A DNA stretch of 64,000 nucleotides from the NCBI RefSeq assembly GCF_013155335.1, contig NZ_JABJQZ010000008.1, forward strand, positions 186,001 to 250,000. Direction: 5' to 3'. This stretch comes from Nocardioides sp. zg-1230 (GTDB lineage: Bacteria; Actinomycetota; Actinomycetes; Propionibacteriales; Nocardioidaceae). The first letter of the stretch is position 1. Each line of letters begins with the position of its first letter. Of the stretch, positions 8,375-16,673 are shown in pieces. Under the pieces are notes generated by a model. It searched no databases. It was given only the letters and a program-made list of their open reading frames with translations, and was not told the origin of the DNA. The position numbers and the translations under genes are program-made.

Positions 8375-9826
8375 ATGAGCCGGGTCGTGACGTCCCAGCG
8401 CGTAGCCACCCTCGTCGGTGAGTTCCCGCGCTCCCCCGCCTACCTCGGACTCGCCGAGAGCCTGCGCGTCCTCATCGGCGATGGTCGGATCGGCATCGAC
8501 GTGCGGCTGCCGAGCGAGCGCGACCTCACAGCCGCCCTCGACGTCTCGCGCACCACCGTCACGCGGGCCTACGAGGTGCTGCGGGAGTCCGGGTACGCCG
8601 AGGCGCGGCGAGGCTCCGGCACGTTCACGACCGTGCCGGGTGGGCAGCGCCGCGCGCACGACCGGTCGCTGATGCCGGGCACCGGGGGCGAGGACGTCAT
8701 CGACCTCAACTGCGCGGCTCACTCCGCCCCGCCCGGCCTCGTCGAGGCCTACCAGCGCGCCACCGAGCAGCTGCCGGCCTACCTCAGCGGTCCGGGCTAC
8801 TTCCCGCTCGGGGTGCCCGCGCTCCAGGCGCGGATCGCGGCCGCCTACGAGGCCCGCGGGGTGCCGACCGTGCCCGAGCAGGTGATGGTCACCGCCGGCG
8901 CGCTGGCCGCCGCGTCCGTCGTGGCGCAGGCCTTCACCGCCCCGGGCGAGCGGGTCGTCGTCGAGTCGCCCACCTACCCCAACGCCACGCAGGCGGTGCG
9001 CCACGCAGGTGCACGCCTGGTCGCGGCCACGGTCGACCCCGACGGCTGGGACCTCGACGCGCTGGCGGCCACGCTCCGCCAGACCTCGCCCCGGCTGGCC
9101 TACCTGATCCCCGACTTCCAGAACCCGACCGGGCAGCTCATGAGCGACGCCCAGCGCGAGGAGCTCGCCCGGACCCTCGCCCGCACGCGCACCACCGTCG
9201 TCGCCGACGAGGCCCACCAGGCGCTCGCCCTGCGGCCGGGGCTGGCCGACGACATGCCGCGGCCGCTGGCGGCGTACGCCCCCGACGCGATCACGATCGG
9301 CAGCGCGAGCAAGTCGTTCTGGGGCGGGCTGCGCCTGGGCTGGGTGCGGGCGCCGCTCGCCGACATGGACCGCCTGCTGCAGGCGCGCATCGGCCTCGAC
9401 CTGGGCGCGCCGGTCTTCGAGCAGCTCGTGCTCGCCGACCTGCTCGACCGCGCCGACGAGGTGCTGCCGGTGCACCGCGAGCGCCTGCTCGCGGGCCGGG
9501 ACGCCCTCGTCGCGGGCGTCCGCGAGCACCTGCCGTCCTGGCGCTTCCGCGTGCCCGACGGCGGGCTCGCCCTGTGGTGCGAGCTGCCCGAGGCGCTCGG
9601 CACCGCGACGACGGTCGAGGCGGAGCGCCGCGGCGTGGTCGTCGCGCCCGGGCCCGTGTTCGCGGTCGAGGGCGGTCTCGACCGCTTCGTCCGGATCCCC
9701 TGGACCGCCTCCCCCGACGACCTCACCGAGGCCGTACGACGTCTCGCCGCCGCGTGGGAGCACGTGTCCACCGACGCAGCCCGGCCGGCAGCGCGTCGCG
9801 CCGCCGGCCGGGTGATGGTCGCGTAG
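8375..9826 (+). CDS. MocR-like transcription factor (GntR helix-turn-helix fused to an aminotransferase-fold domain)
   Basis: The product is 483 residues. Residues about 20-85 are a GntR winged helix (RLPSERDLTAALDVSRTTVTRAYEVL, then ARRGSGTF). Residues about 110-480 have the fold-type I aminotransferase fold, including the PLP lysine context IGSASKSFWGGLRLGW and the FQNPTGQ loop. MocR proteins use PLP as a sensor cofactor rather than for catalysis. The gene is divergent from a YczE-like membrane gene; regulators of this class are commonly found next to such genes, so local control is likely. Start is ATG 8375, 62 bases from the opposite start. Confidence 0.88.
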   Translation: MSRVVTSQRVATLVGEFPRSPAYLGLAESLRVLIGDGRIGIDVRLPSERDLTAALDVSRTTVTRAYEVLRESGYAEARRGSGTFTTVPGGQRRAHDRSLMPGTGGEDVIDLNCAAHSAPPGLVEAYQRATEQLPAYLSGPGYFPLGVPALQARIAAAYEARGVPTVPEQVMVTAGALAAASVVAQAFTAPGERVVVESPTYPNATQAVRHAGARLVAATVDPDGWDLDALAATLRQTSPRLAYLIPDFQNPTGQLMSDAQREELARTLARTRTTVVADEAHQALALRPGLADDMPRPLAAYAPDAITIGSASKSFWGGLRLGWVRAPLADMDRLLQARIGLDLGAPVFEQLVLADLLDRADEVLPVHRERLLAGRDALVAGVREHLPSWRFRVPDGGLALWCELPEALGTATTVEAERRGVVVAPGPVFAVEGGLDRFVRIPWTASPDDLTEAVRRLAAAWEHVSTDAARPAARRAAGRVMVA

Positions 9827-9832
9827 GTCGCC

Positions 9833-11443
9833 TCAGACCAGGTCGGCCGCGCGCACCGAGACCGCGTCGATGGCGGCCTCGATCTCGTTCAGCGTCTCGG
9901 CCGGGATGGCCGAGTCGACGCTGAGCGCGACGAGCGCCTCGCCGCCCTTGCCCTGGCGCGAGACCTGCATGCCGGCGATGTTGACCTGCGCGTCGCCGAG
10001 GATCCCGCCGACCGTGCCGACCATCCCGGGCCGGTCGACGTAGGTGAAGAACGCGAGGTGGTCGGTCGGCTCGATGTCGACGTCGAACCCGTTGACCTCG
10101 ACCAGCCGCTCCTTCTGCGCGATCCCCACGAGCGTGCCGCTCACCGACACCTGGGTGCCGTCGGCGAGCGTCCCGCGGAGGGTGATGAGGTTGCGGTGGT
10201 CGGGGCTCTCGGCCTCGGTCACCAGGCGCACCTCCGTGCCGCGCTCGGCGGCGAGGAGCGGGGCGTTCACGTAGGAGACCTGCTCCTCCACGATGTCGGC
10301 GAAGACTCCCTTGAGCGCGGCCAGCTCGAGCACCTTGACGTCGTACTCGGTGATCTCGCCGCGGACCTCCACGTCGAGCTGCTGGGCGACCTCGCCGGCC
10401 AGGGCGGTGAAGACGCGACCCAGCTTCTCGGTGAGCGGGATACCGGGACGCACGTCCTCGGCGATGACCCCGCCCTGCACGTTGACGGCGTCGGGCACCA
10501 GCTCGCCGCTCAGCGCGAGCCGGACCGACCGGGCGACGGCCACGCCGGCCTTCTCCTGGGCCTCGTCGGTGGAGGCGCCGAGGTGGGGCGTGGCGACGAC
10601 GTTCTCGAGCTCGAACAGGGGGCTGTCGGTGCAGGGCTCGCTGGCGAAGACGTCGAGCCCGGCCGCGGCGATCTGCCCGGTCTTGAGGGCGTCGAACAGC
10701 GCGGCCTCGTCGACGATCCCACCGCGGGCGGCGTTGACGAGGACCAGGCTGCGCTTGGCCCGGGCGAGCTGGTCGGCGCCGATCAGGCCGACCGTCTCGG
10801 GCGTCTTGGGCAGGTGGACGCTCATGAAGTCGGAGTCCGCCAGGAGGGTGTCGAGGTCGACGAGGCGTACGCCCATCTGGGCGGCGCGGCCGGCCTGCAC
10901 GTAGGGGTCGTAGGCGATGACCTTCATGCCGAAGGCGCTGAGTCGCTGGGCGACGAGGACGCCGATGCGGCCGAGGCCGACGATGCCGACGGTCTTCTCG
11001 TAGAGCTCGATGCCGGTGTACTTCGACCGCTTCCACTCGCCACCGCGCAGCGCAGCGTGCGCCGGGCTGATGTGGCGGGCCGCCGCGAGCATCAGCGCGA
11101 CGGCAAGCTCGGCGGCACTGACGATGTTGGACGTCGGCGCGTTGACCACCATGACGCCGGCCTGGGTGGCGGCCCTCACGTCGACGTTGTCGAGGCCGAC
11201 CCCCGCGCGGGCGACGACCTTGAGGCGCTGGGCCGCGTCGAGGGCCTCGGCGTCGACCTTGGTCGCGGAGCGCACCAGAATGGCGTCGACGTCGGCGATC
11301 GCCGGGATGAGCTCGGCGCGGTCAGCGCCGTTGCAGCTGCGGATCTCGAAGTCCGGGCCGAGCGCCTCGATCGTGGCGGGGCTCAGCTCCTCGGCGATGA
11401 GCACGACCGGGCGGGCTGGCGTGGAGGGTGCAGGTGCGTTCAC
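9833..11443 (-). CDS. serA: D-3-phosphoglycerate dehydrogenase, long form
   Basis: The 536-residue product catalyses the first step of serine synthesis, oxidising 3-phosphoglycerate with NAD+. Order of domains: substrate-binding segments around a nucleotide-binding domain (GIVGLGRIGVLVAQRL), catalytic residues in NAARGGIVDEAAL and TPHLGAST, then an intervening domain and a C-terminal ACT domain (about 465-536; FTYVDRPGMVGTVGGILG) that usually senses serine. This four-domain length is the actinobacterial type. I use GTG 11443 (VNAPAPSTP) because AGGA lies about nine bases upstream; 21 further residues upstream look like leader. It is a single-gene unit divergent from the YdeI-like gene. Confidence 0.95.
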   Translation of the reverse strand: MNAPAPSTPARPVVLIAEELSPATIEALGPDFEIRSCNGADRAELIPAIADVDAILVRSATKVDAEALDAAQRLKVVARAGVGLDNVDVRAATQAGVMVVNAPTSNIVSAAELAVALMLAAARHISPAHAALRGGEWKRSKYTGIELYEKTVGIVGLGRIGVLVAQRLSAFGMKVIAYDPYVQAGRAAQMGVRLVDLDTLLADSDFMSVHLPKTPETVGLIGADQLARAKRSLVLVNAARGGIVDEAALFDALKTGQIAAAGLDVFASEPCTDSPLFELENVVATPHLGASTDEAQEKAGVAVARSVRLALSGELVPDAVNVQGGVIAEDVRPGIPLTEKLGRVFTALAGEVAQQLDVEVRGEITEYDVKVLELAALKGVFADIVEEQVSYVNAPLLAAERGTEVRLVTEAESPDHRNLITLRGTLADGTQVSVSGTLVGIAQKERLVEVNGFDVDIEPTDHLAFFTYVDRPGMVGTVGGILGDAQVNIAGMQVSRQGKGGEALVALSVDSAIPAETLNEIEAAIDAVSVRAADLV

Positions 11444-11610
11444 AGCGGGGTCCTCGCGGAGAATCAAGGGTGTGTCCGGGACTGCACGACGCTGTGCCCG
11501 GCCCACCCTACTCGCGAGTCGGCCGGCCCACGAACCTGTCCCACTCTCCAGGTGTCGCGCGGGGCCCCGGGCACGGGCCGAGTGTCGGAGGGCACTCCTA
11601 CGATCGCTCC

Positions 11611-12183
11611 ATGGGCGTGATGGACGACGCGGAGCGGCTCGAGCCGGGCACGGTCGAGGAGTGGAGCGCCTGGCTGCGTGAGCACCACGATCAGCCGCAG
11701 GGGGTGTGGCTGGTCAGTCCGCGCAAAGCCACCGATCGGCCGTTCTCCTACGAGGAGGCCGTCCTCGAGGCGCTGCGCTACGGATGGGTCGACTCGACCG
11801 CCAGGCCGGTGGACGAGCAACGGTCGATGCAGTGGTTCGCCCCGCGCCGCAGGGGCAGCATGTGGACCCGCATCAACAAGGGGCGCGTCGCCCGGCTCGA
11901 GGCGGCCGGCCTGATGGAGCCCGCCGGCGCAGCCGCGATCGCGAGTGCCAAGGAGACGGGCATGTGGACCCTGATGGACCAGGTCGAGGACCGCGTCGTC
12001 CCCGACGACCTGGCCGCCGCCTTCGACCGCCATCCGGGGTCACGCGAGCACTGGGAGTCGTGGTCGGCGTCCGCGCAGAAGATGATCCTGACCTGGATCG
12101 TGCTGGCCAAGCGCCCGGAGACCCGCGCGACCCGCATCGAGACGACGGCCGAGAAGGCCGCTCAGGGAGTCAAGTCGCAGTAG
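11611..12183 (+). CDS. YdeI/OmpD-associated family protein
   Basis: The 190-residue cytoplasmic protein has the hallmarks of the YdeI/OmdA family: GVWLVSPRKAT, EEAVLEALRYGWVDST, MQWFAPRRRGSMWTRINKGRV, and a C-terminal stretch KMILTWIVLAKRPETRATRIETT that belongs to the family's bacteriocin-protection subgroup. The molecular role is not established. The start ATG 11611 has a modest ribosome site. Its stop lies three bases from the stop of the convergent DsbA-like gene, leaving no room for a terminator. Confidence 0.75.
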   Translation: MGVMDDAERLEPGTVEEWSAWLREHHDQPQGVWLVSPRKATDRPFSYEEAVLEALRYGWVDSTARPVDEQRSMQWFAPRRRGSMWTRINKGRVARLEAAGLMEPAGAAAIASAKETGMWTLMDQVEDRVVPDDLAAAFDRHPGSREHWESWSASAQKMILTWIVLAKRPETRATRIETTAEKAAQGVKSQ

Positions 12184-12186
12184 GTC

Positions 12187-12903
12187 TCAGATGGCGCAGC
12201 CGTCCAGGCCGCACTCCTGCCCGGTCGCGCTGCCCGTGGCGAGCACCTCGATCGCGGGGTGCGACTCCGACCACGCGCGCTCGAGCACCTGTGTGAAGAC
12301 CTCGGTCGGCTGCGCGCCGGAGACGCCGTACTTCTGGTCGACCACGAAGAACGGCACCCCGTTGGCGCCGTAGGCCTGGGCCTGCGCGACGTCGGCGTGC
12401 ACGTCGTCCTCGAACTCGCGGGAGCCGAGGACCTCCTCGACGCGTGCCGCGTCGAGACCGGCCGCCCGAGCGACGTCGCGCAGCACGTCGTGGTCGGCGA
12501 CGTTGCGGGCCTCGGTGAAGTAGGCCGCGAGCAGGGCCTCCTTCACGCGGCCCTGGAGCTCGTTGCCACCCTGCTGGTGGGCGAGGTGGATGAGGCGGTG
12601 GGCGTCCACCGTGTTGAGGTGCAGCGTCTGCGAGAGCCGGTAGACCAGGCCCTCCTCGGCCGCGACCGCCTCGACCCGGTCCTGCATCTGCTGGGCGCCG
12701 TCCGGCGACTGGCCGTACTTCCGAGCCAGCATCGTCGTCGTGCTCTCCGTCGGCTCGGTCGGCGCGCCCGGGTCGAGCTGGTAGGAGCGCCAGTGCACCT
12801 CCACCTCGTCGGCGTGCTCGAAGTCGGCCAGGGCGTTCTCGATGCGACGCTTGCCGATGTAGCACCACGGGCAGACGACGTCGGACCAGATCTCGATCTT
12901 CAC
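12187..12903 (-). CDS. FrnE-like DsbA-family oxidoreductase
   Basis: The 238-residue product is a cytoplasmic thioredoxin-fold protein of the FrnE group. IEIWSDVVCPWCYIGKRR has the CPWC active-site motif at the N-terminus, the helical insertion follows, and the cis-Pro loop is GANGVPFFVV. FrnE members act as thiol oxidoreductases or isomerases; FrnE in Deinococcus contributes to oxidative stress resistance. The start is GTG 12903. It has no signal peptide. The C-terminus GQECGLDGCAI adds a CX4C pair that could be a second redox or metal site. Confidence 0.85.
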   Translation of the reverse strand: MKIEIWSDVVCPWCYIGKRRIENALADFEHADEVEVHWRSYQLDPGAPTEPTESTTTMLARKYGQSPDGAQQMQDRVEAVAAEEGLVYRLSQTLHLNTVDAHRLIHLAHQQGGNELQGRVKEALLAAYFTEARNVADHDVLRDVARAAGLDAARVEEVLGSREFEDDVHADVAQAQAYGANGVPFFVVDQKYGVSGAQPTEVFTQVLERAWSESHPAIEVLATGSATGQECGLDGCAI

Positions 12904-12954
12904 GCCGAGCCCAACACGCCGTGTGACCTGCGTGTTCCCGAGCGGACTGGGCAG

Positions 12955-12973
12955 TGAGTCTCCAGGAGACTCA
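12955..12973. repeat. 19-bp perfect palindrome, dispersed family TGAGTC-N7-GACTCA
   Basis: TGAGTCTCCAGGAGACTCA lies between the end of the NCS1 transporter gene and the start of the FrnE-like gene. The identical 19 bases recur at 34767-34785, and looser relatives are at 26451-26468, 26515-26533, 34608-34626 and 34665-34683. Here it could fold into a nine-pair hairpin downstream of the permease stop, but there is no U-run. Confidence 0.7.
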
Positions 12974-12999
12974 ACGGCCAGTCCCGGGCGTGTCGCGGC

Positions 13000-14499
13000 T
13001 CAGGACTCCTGGCGGCGCACCTTGGCGCGGCGGGCGACGTAGGTCACGCCAAAGCCCAGGACCAGGGCCAGCAGCACGCCGAGGTTGGCGTAGGGCCAGT
13101 TGCCCTCCCAGTAGGGGCCGGCCGGGTCGTCGACGTAGGTGCCGAGGCCCAGCGGCTCGAGAAGGAAGCCCTGCCAGTTGTTCCAGGCCGCATCGGCGGC
13201 GAAGTTGTTGACCACCAGGCCCCAGCCGAGGACCGACGCGCCCACCATGGTGCCGATCGACGTCCAGTCGAACGACCCGTAGCGCCCGGCAGGGTCGAAC
13301 AGGGCGGCCTCGTCGTAGTCGCGCTTGCGCAGCGCGATGTCGGCGATCATGATCCCCGCCCACGCGGCGAGCGGGACGCCGAGGGTGATGAGGAAGCTCT
13401 GGAACGGGCCCAGGAAGTCCTCCGCGAAGAAGACCACCCAGATCGTGCCGAGGGTGAGGATGAGGCCGTCGACGAACGCCGCGGCCGGTCGCGGGATGCG
13501 CACGCCCAGCGACAGCAGGGTCAGGCCCGAGGAGTAGATGCCGAGCACGGCGCCGCTGACGAGCGCGAGGATGGCGGCGATCAGGAACGGCACCAGGAAC
13601 CACGTCGGCAGCAGCGTGCCGAGCGTGCCGATCGGGTCGGCGGCGATGTCCGCGGACAGGGTGTCCGACGAGCCCGCGAGCAGCAGCCCGAAGATCACCA
13701 GCAGCACGGGCGCGATCGCTCCGCCGAAGGTGTTCCAGCCGACGATGGCGGCGCCCGGGGCGTCGCGGTGCTGGTAGCGCGACCAGTCGGCGGCGATGTT
13801 GATCCAGCCCAGGCCGAAGCCGGTCATCACCATGACGAGGGCGCCGACCATCTGCTGGGCGCTGCCGTCCGGGATGGCGCTGACCGCCGACCAGTCGATC
13901 TCGTCGAGGGTGAGGGCCACGTAGACGATGGTGGCGATGCCGGTGATCCAGGTCAGGACCGACTGCATGCGCATGATGACGTGGTAGCCGGCCACGCTCG
14001 CCGAGACGATGAGCAGCGCGACGACGATGGTGGCCACCACCTGCGTCGTGGTGCCGCCCGACCAGCCGAGCTGGGCGAAGATCGTCGCGGTCGCGAGCAC
14101 GGCGAGGATCGCGAGGAATGTCTCCCAGCCGATGGAGACCAGCCACGAGACGACCCCGGGCACCTTCTGCCCGTTGACACCGAACGCCGCCCGGCTCAGC
14201 ACCATCGTGGGCGCCGAGCCGCGCTTGCCCGCGATCGCGATGATCCCGCACAGCGCGAACGACACGACGATGCCGACGACCGTGACGACCAGGGCCTGGA
14301 CGAACGAGATGCCGAAGCCCAGCACGAACGAGCCGTAGCTGATGCCGAAGACCGAGACGTTGGCCGCGAACCACGGCCAGAACAGGTCGCGCGGACGCGC
14401 CGTCCGCTGGGACTCCTCGATGATCTCGATGCCGGTCGTCTCGACGCCGAGACGGCGGGTCTGCTCCAGCCCCGACGCGGGTGCGGTCGTGTTGCTCAT
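13000..14499 (-). CDS. NCS1-family purine/cytosine/allantoin-type permease
   Basis: The 499-residue product has twelve predicted spans and belongs to the nucleobase:cation symporter-1 family, which brings in cytosine, purines, allantoin or related compounds with Na+ or H+. Signatures are the N-terminal RTARPRDLFWPWFAANVSVFGISYG, SRAAFGVNGQKVP in the first repeat, and the ADWSRYQHRDAP segment before the central span. Substrate cannot be assigned. The start at ATG 14499 (MSNTTAPAS) is supported because upstream codons overlap the ABM-like gene in another frame. The gene precedes the FrnE-like gene on the same strand by 97 bases. Confidence 0.85.
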   Translation of the reverse strand: MSNTTAPASGLEQTRRLGVETTGIEIIEESQRTARPRDLFWPWFAANVSVFGISYGSFVLGFGISFVQALVVTVVGIVVSFALCGIIAIAGKRGSAPTMVLSRAAFGVNGQKVPGVVSWLVSIGWETFLAILAVLATATIFAQLGWSGGTTTQVVATIVVALLIVSASVAGYHVIMRMQSVLTWITGIATIVYVALTLDEIDWSAVSAIPDGSAQQMVGALVMVMTGFGLGWINIAADWSRYQHRDAPGAAIVGWNTFGGAIAPVLLVIFGLLLAGSSDTLSADIAADPIGTLGTLLPTWFLVPFLIAAILALVSGAVLGIYSSGLTLLSLGVRIPRPAAAFVDGLILTLGTIWVVFFAEDFLGPFQSFLITLGVPLAAWAGIMIADIALRKRDYDEAALFDPAGRYGSFDWTSIGTMVGASVLGWGLVVNNFAADAAWNNWQGFLLEPLGLGTYVDDPAGPYWEGNWPYANLGVLLALVLGFGVTYVARRAKVRRQES

Positions 14500-14545
14500 G
14501 CCCGCATCGTCGCGCACCCAGGTCCCGGGAGCCAGCACCACCCGC

Positions 14546-14884
14546 CTACTCGGGCGGTGCGACCAGCCGGGGGTCGAGGTCCGCACCCACCACGTCGAAG
14601 TGGTCGACGTGCAGGTCCTTCTCCGCGAGCAGGTCGTCGTCCCCCGGGTAGAACACCGCACGGTCCGGCTCGTCGCCTGCGAAGCGTCGTACGTCGTCCA
14701 TGGACCGCCAGAGCGAGACGGTCTCCACCTCCACCAGGCCGTCGCCGCGATCGCGGCTGAGGACCAGCGCCCCCAGGTTGCCCTCGGTCGACCGGTAGTC
14801 GCGCACCCCGGTCCCGTCCTGGTGACGCAGGTACGCCTCCGCGTCCGCGGCCCGGACCGCGCCCCGCCATCTGCGCAGGATCAT
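14546..14884 (-). CDS. Small ABM-like (dimeric alpha-beta barrel) protein
   Basis: The 112-residue product resembles antibiotic-biosynthesis-monooxygenase-type proteins: a short beta-alpha-beta unit beginning MILRRWRGAVRAADAEAYL, a YRSTEGNLGALVLSR strand, a VETVSLWRSMDDVRRFAG helix and an AVFYPGDDDLL segment. Such proteins are usually small dimers, some with oxidase activity and others simply stress or sensor proteins. No catalytic residues can be named. It is followed after 46 bases by the NCS1 permease on the same strand. Confidence 0.6.
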   Translation of the reverse strand: MILRRWRGAVRAADAEAYLRHQDGTGVRDYRSTEGNLGALVLSRDRGDGLVEVETVSLWRSMDDVRRFAGDEPDRAVFYPGDDDLLAEKDLHVDHFDVVGADLDPRLVAPPE

Positions 14885-14950
14885 CTGCTCGCCTCTCGTC
14901 GTGGTGCTTCGACGCTAGCGGCGGAGGGTCCCGAGGGGCGTGGACGGCGT

Positions 14951-15030
14951 GTCGGACAGGACGAATTCGCGGACACGGAGACTCGTACGCGCGAAACGGC
15001 GCGCCGGGCAGGAATTTCGTCCTGTCCGAC
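14951..15030. repeat. 15-bp perfect inverted repeat downstream of ilvC
   Basis: GTCGGACAGGACGAA (14951-14965) is matched exactly by its complement TTCGTCCTGTCCGAC (15016-15030), with a 50-base spacer that can form a smaller GC stem of its own (GCGCG...CGCGC around 14989-15005). It starts 31 bases past the ilvC stop on the transcribed strand, so it may terminate the ilvBNC message, though no U-run follows. A pair of binding sites or a small mobile repeat are alternatives. Confidence 0.6.
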
Positions 15031-15061
15031 GCGCCGTACGGCGGTTGATGCGGGTCGTGCG

Positions 15062-16090
15062 TCAGCGAGCGGAGCTGCCCTCGACGTAGTCGGAGTCGTG
15101 CGACTTCACCCAGGCCATCAGCTTGCGGAGCTCACGCCCGGTCTGCTCGATCGGGTGGCTCTCGGCCTTCTTGCGGAACTCGGTGAACTCGGGCGAGCCG
15201 TTGTCCATGTCGGTGATGAAGCGCTCGGCGAAGGCGCCGTTCTTGATGTCGGCGAGCACGGCCTCCATGTTCTTCTTCACCTCGGGGGTGATGACGCGGG
15301 GGCCGGAGACGTAGTCGCCGAACTCCGCGGTGTCGGAGACCGACCAGCGCTGCTTGGCGATGCCGCCCTCGTACATCAGGTCGACGATCAGCTTGAGCTC
15401 GTGGAGGCACTCGAAGTAGGCCACCTCGGGCTGGTAACCGGCCTCGGTGAGCACCTCGAAGCCGTACATCACCAGCTGCGACGCACCGCCGCACAGCACG
15501 GCCTGCTCGCCGAACAGGTCGGTCTCGGTCTCCTCGGTGAAGGTCGTCCTGATGCCGCCGGCGCGCAGGCCGCCGATGGCCTTGGCGTAGGACAGCGCGA
15601 GGTCCCAGGCCTTGCCGGACTCGTCCTTCTCCACCGCGACGAGGACGGGCACGCCGCGCCCGTCGACGTACTCACGGCGCACCAGGTGGCCGGGGCCCTT
15701 GGGGGCGACCATGAACACGTCGACGCCCTCGGGCGGGGTGATGTAGCCGAAGCGGATGTTGAAGCCGTGGCCGAAGACGAGGGTGTCGCCCGGCGTGAGG
15801 GCCGGCTCGATCTCCTCGGCGTAGAGCTTTCGCTGGTGCTGGTCGGGGGCGAGGATCACGATCAGGTCGGACTCCTCAGCCGCCTCGCGCGGGGTGAGCA
15901 CCCGCAGGCCCTCGGCCTCGGCCTTGTCGCGGCTCTTCGAGCCGGGCTGCAGCCCGATCCGGACGTCGACGCCGGAGTCGCGCAGGGACAGCGCGTGGGC
16001 GTGGCCCTGGCTGCCGTAGCCGATCACCGCGACGTTCTTGCCCTGGATCAGGCTCAGGTCGGCGTCGTCGTCGTAGAACATCTCAGCCAC
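15062..16090 (-). CDS. ilvC: Ketol-acid reductoisomerase (class I)
   Basis: The 342-residue enzyme rearranges and reduces acetolactate or acetohydroxybutyrate with NADPH and Mg2+, the second step towards valine and isoleucine. The Rossmann motif is AVIGYGSQGHAHALSLRDSG; the KARI C-domain contains LFGEQAVLCGG and the metal-binding acidic residues, with the ECLHELKLIVDLMYEGG stretch near residue 225. Length is that of class I enzymes. Start ATG 16090 is preceded by GGAGAG. It is the third gene of the attenuated ilvBNC operon, 34 bases after ilvN. Confidence 0.97.
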   Translation of the reverse strand: MAEMFYDDDADLSLIQGKNVAVIGYGSQGHAHALSLRDSGVDVRIGLQPGSKSRDKAEAEGLRVLTPREAAEESDLIVILAPDQHQRKLYAEEIEPALTPGDTLVFGHGFNIRFGYITPPEGVDVFMVAPKGPGHLVRREYVDGRGVPVLVAVEKDESGKAWDLALSYAKAIGGLRAGGIRTTFTEETETDLFGEQAVLCGGASQLVMYGFEVLTEAGYQPEVAYFECLHELKLIVDLMYEGGIAKQRWSVSDTAEFGDYVSGPRVITPEVKKNMEAVLADIKNGAFAERFITDMDNGSPEFTEFRKKAESHPIEQTGRELRKLMAWVKSHDSDYVEGSSAR

Positions 16091-16124
16091 TGGGGGCTCT
16101 CCTTCATGGGTGGTTTCTCTGGGG

Positions 16125-16673
16125 TCAGTTGGCGATGGCAGAAACAGGGGCGGGTACGGCGACGGGGCGGTGCGTGCGCTCGCTGATCGAGCGCGAGCCG
16201 CGCCCGATCGCCACCATGCCGGACTGCACGAGCTCGCGGATGCCGAAGGGCTCGAGCACGCGCAGCAGGTCGGCGAGCTTGTCGGCGTTGCCGACGGCCT
16301 GCACGGTGACCGCGTCGGGGGCCACGTCGACGACCTTGGCCCGGAAGAGCTGGACGGCGTCGAGCACGGCGCCGCGGGTGGTGGCGTCCGCGCGGACCTT
16401 GACCAGCAGGAGCTCGCGGTTGACCGACCCGGGGCCGTCGAGCTCGACGATCTTGATCACCTCGACCAGCTTGTTGAGCTGCTTGGTGACCTGCTCGAGC
16501 GGCGACTCGTCGACGTTGACCACGATGGTCATCCGCGACACCTCGGAGTGCTCGGTCGGGCCCACCGCGAGGCTGTCGATGTTGAAGCCGCGGCGGGAGA
16601 ACAGGCTGGCGATGCGGGCGAGCACGCCCGGCTTGTTCTCCACCAGCACGCTCAGCGTGTGCTTGTTGGTCAT
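16125..16673 (-). CDS. ilvN: Acetolactate synthase small (regulatory) subunit
   Basis: The 182-residue subunit activates IlvB and gives valine feedback control. An N-terminal ACT domain (TLSVLVENKPGVLARIASLF, residues about 5-75) binds the amino acid at the dimer interface; NRELLLVKVRADATTR begins the C-terminal domain. The ATG at 16673 overlaps the ilvB stop as ATGA, indicating coupled translation of the two subunits in fixed ratio. The C-terminus carries a short extra tail (RTHRPVAVPAPVSAIAN) not needed for the fold. Confidence 0.96.
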   Translation of the reverse strand: MTNKHTLSVLVENKPGVLARIASLFSRRGFNIDSLAVGPTEHSEVSRMTIVVNVDESPLEQVTKQLNKLVEVIKIVELDGPGSVNRELLLVKVRADATTRGAVLDAVQLFRAKVVDVAPDAVTVQAVGNADKLADLLRVLEPFGIRELVQSGMVAIGRGSRSISERTHRPVAVPAPVSAIAN

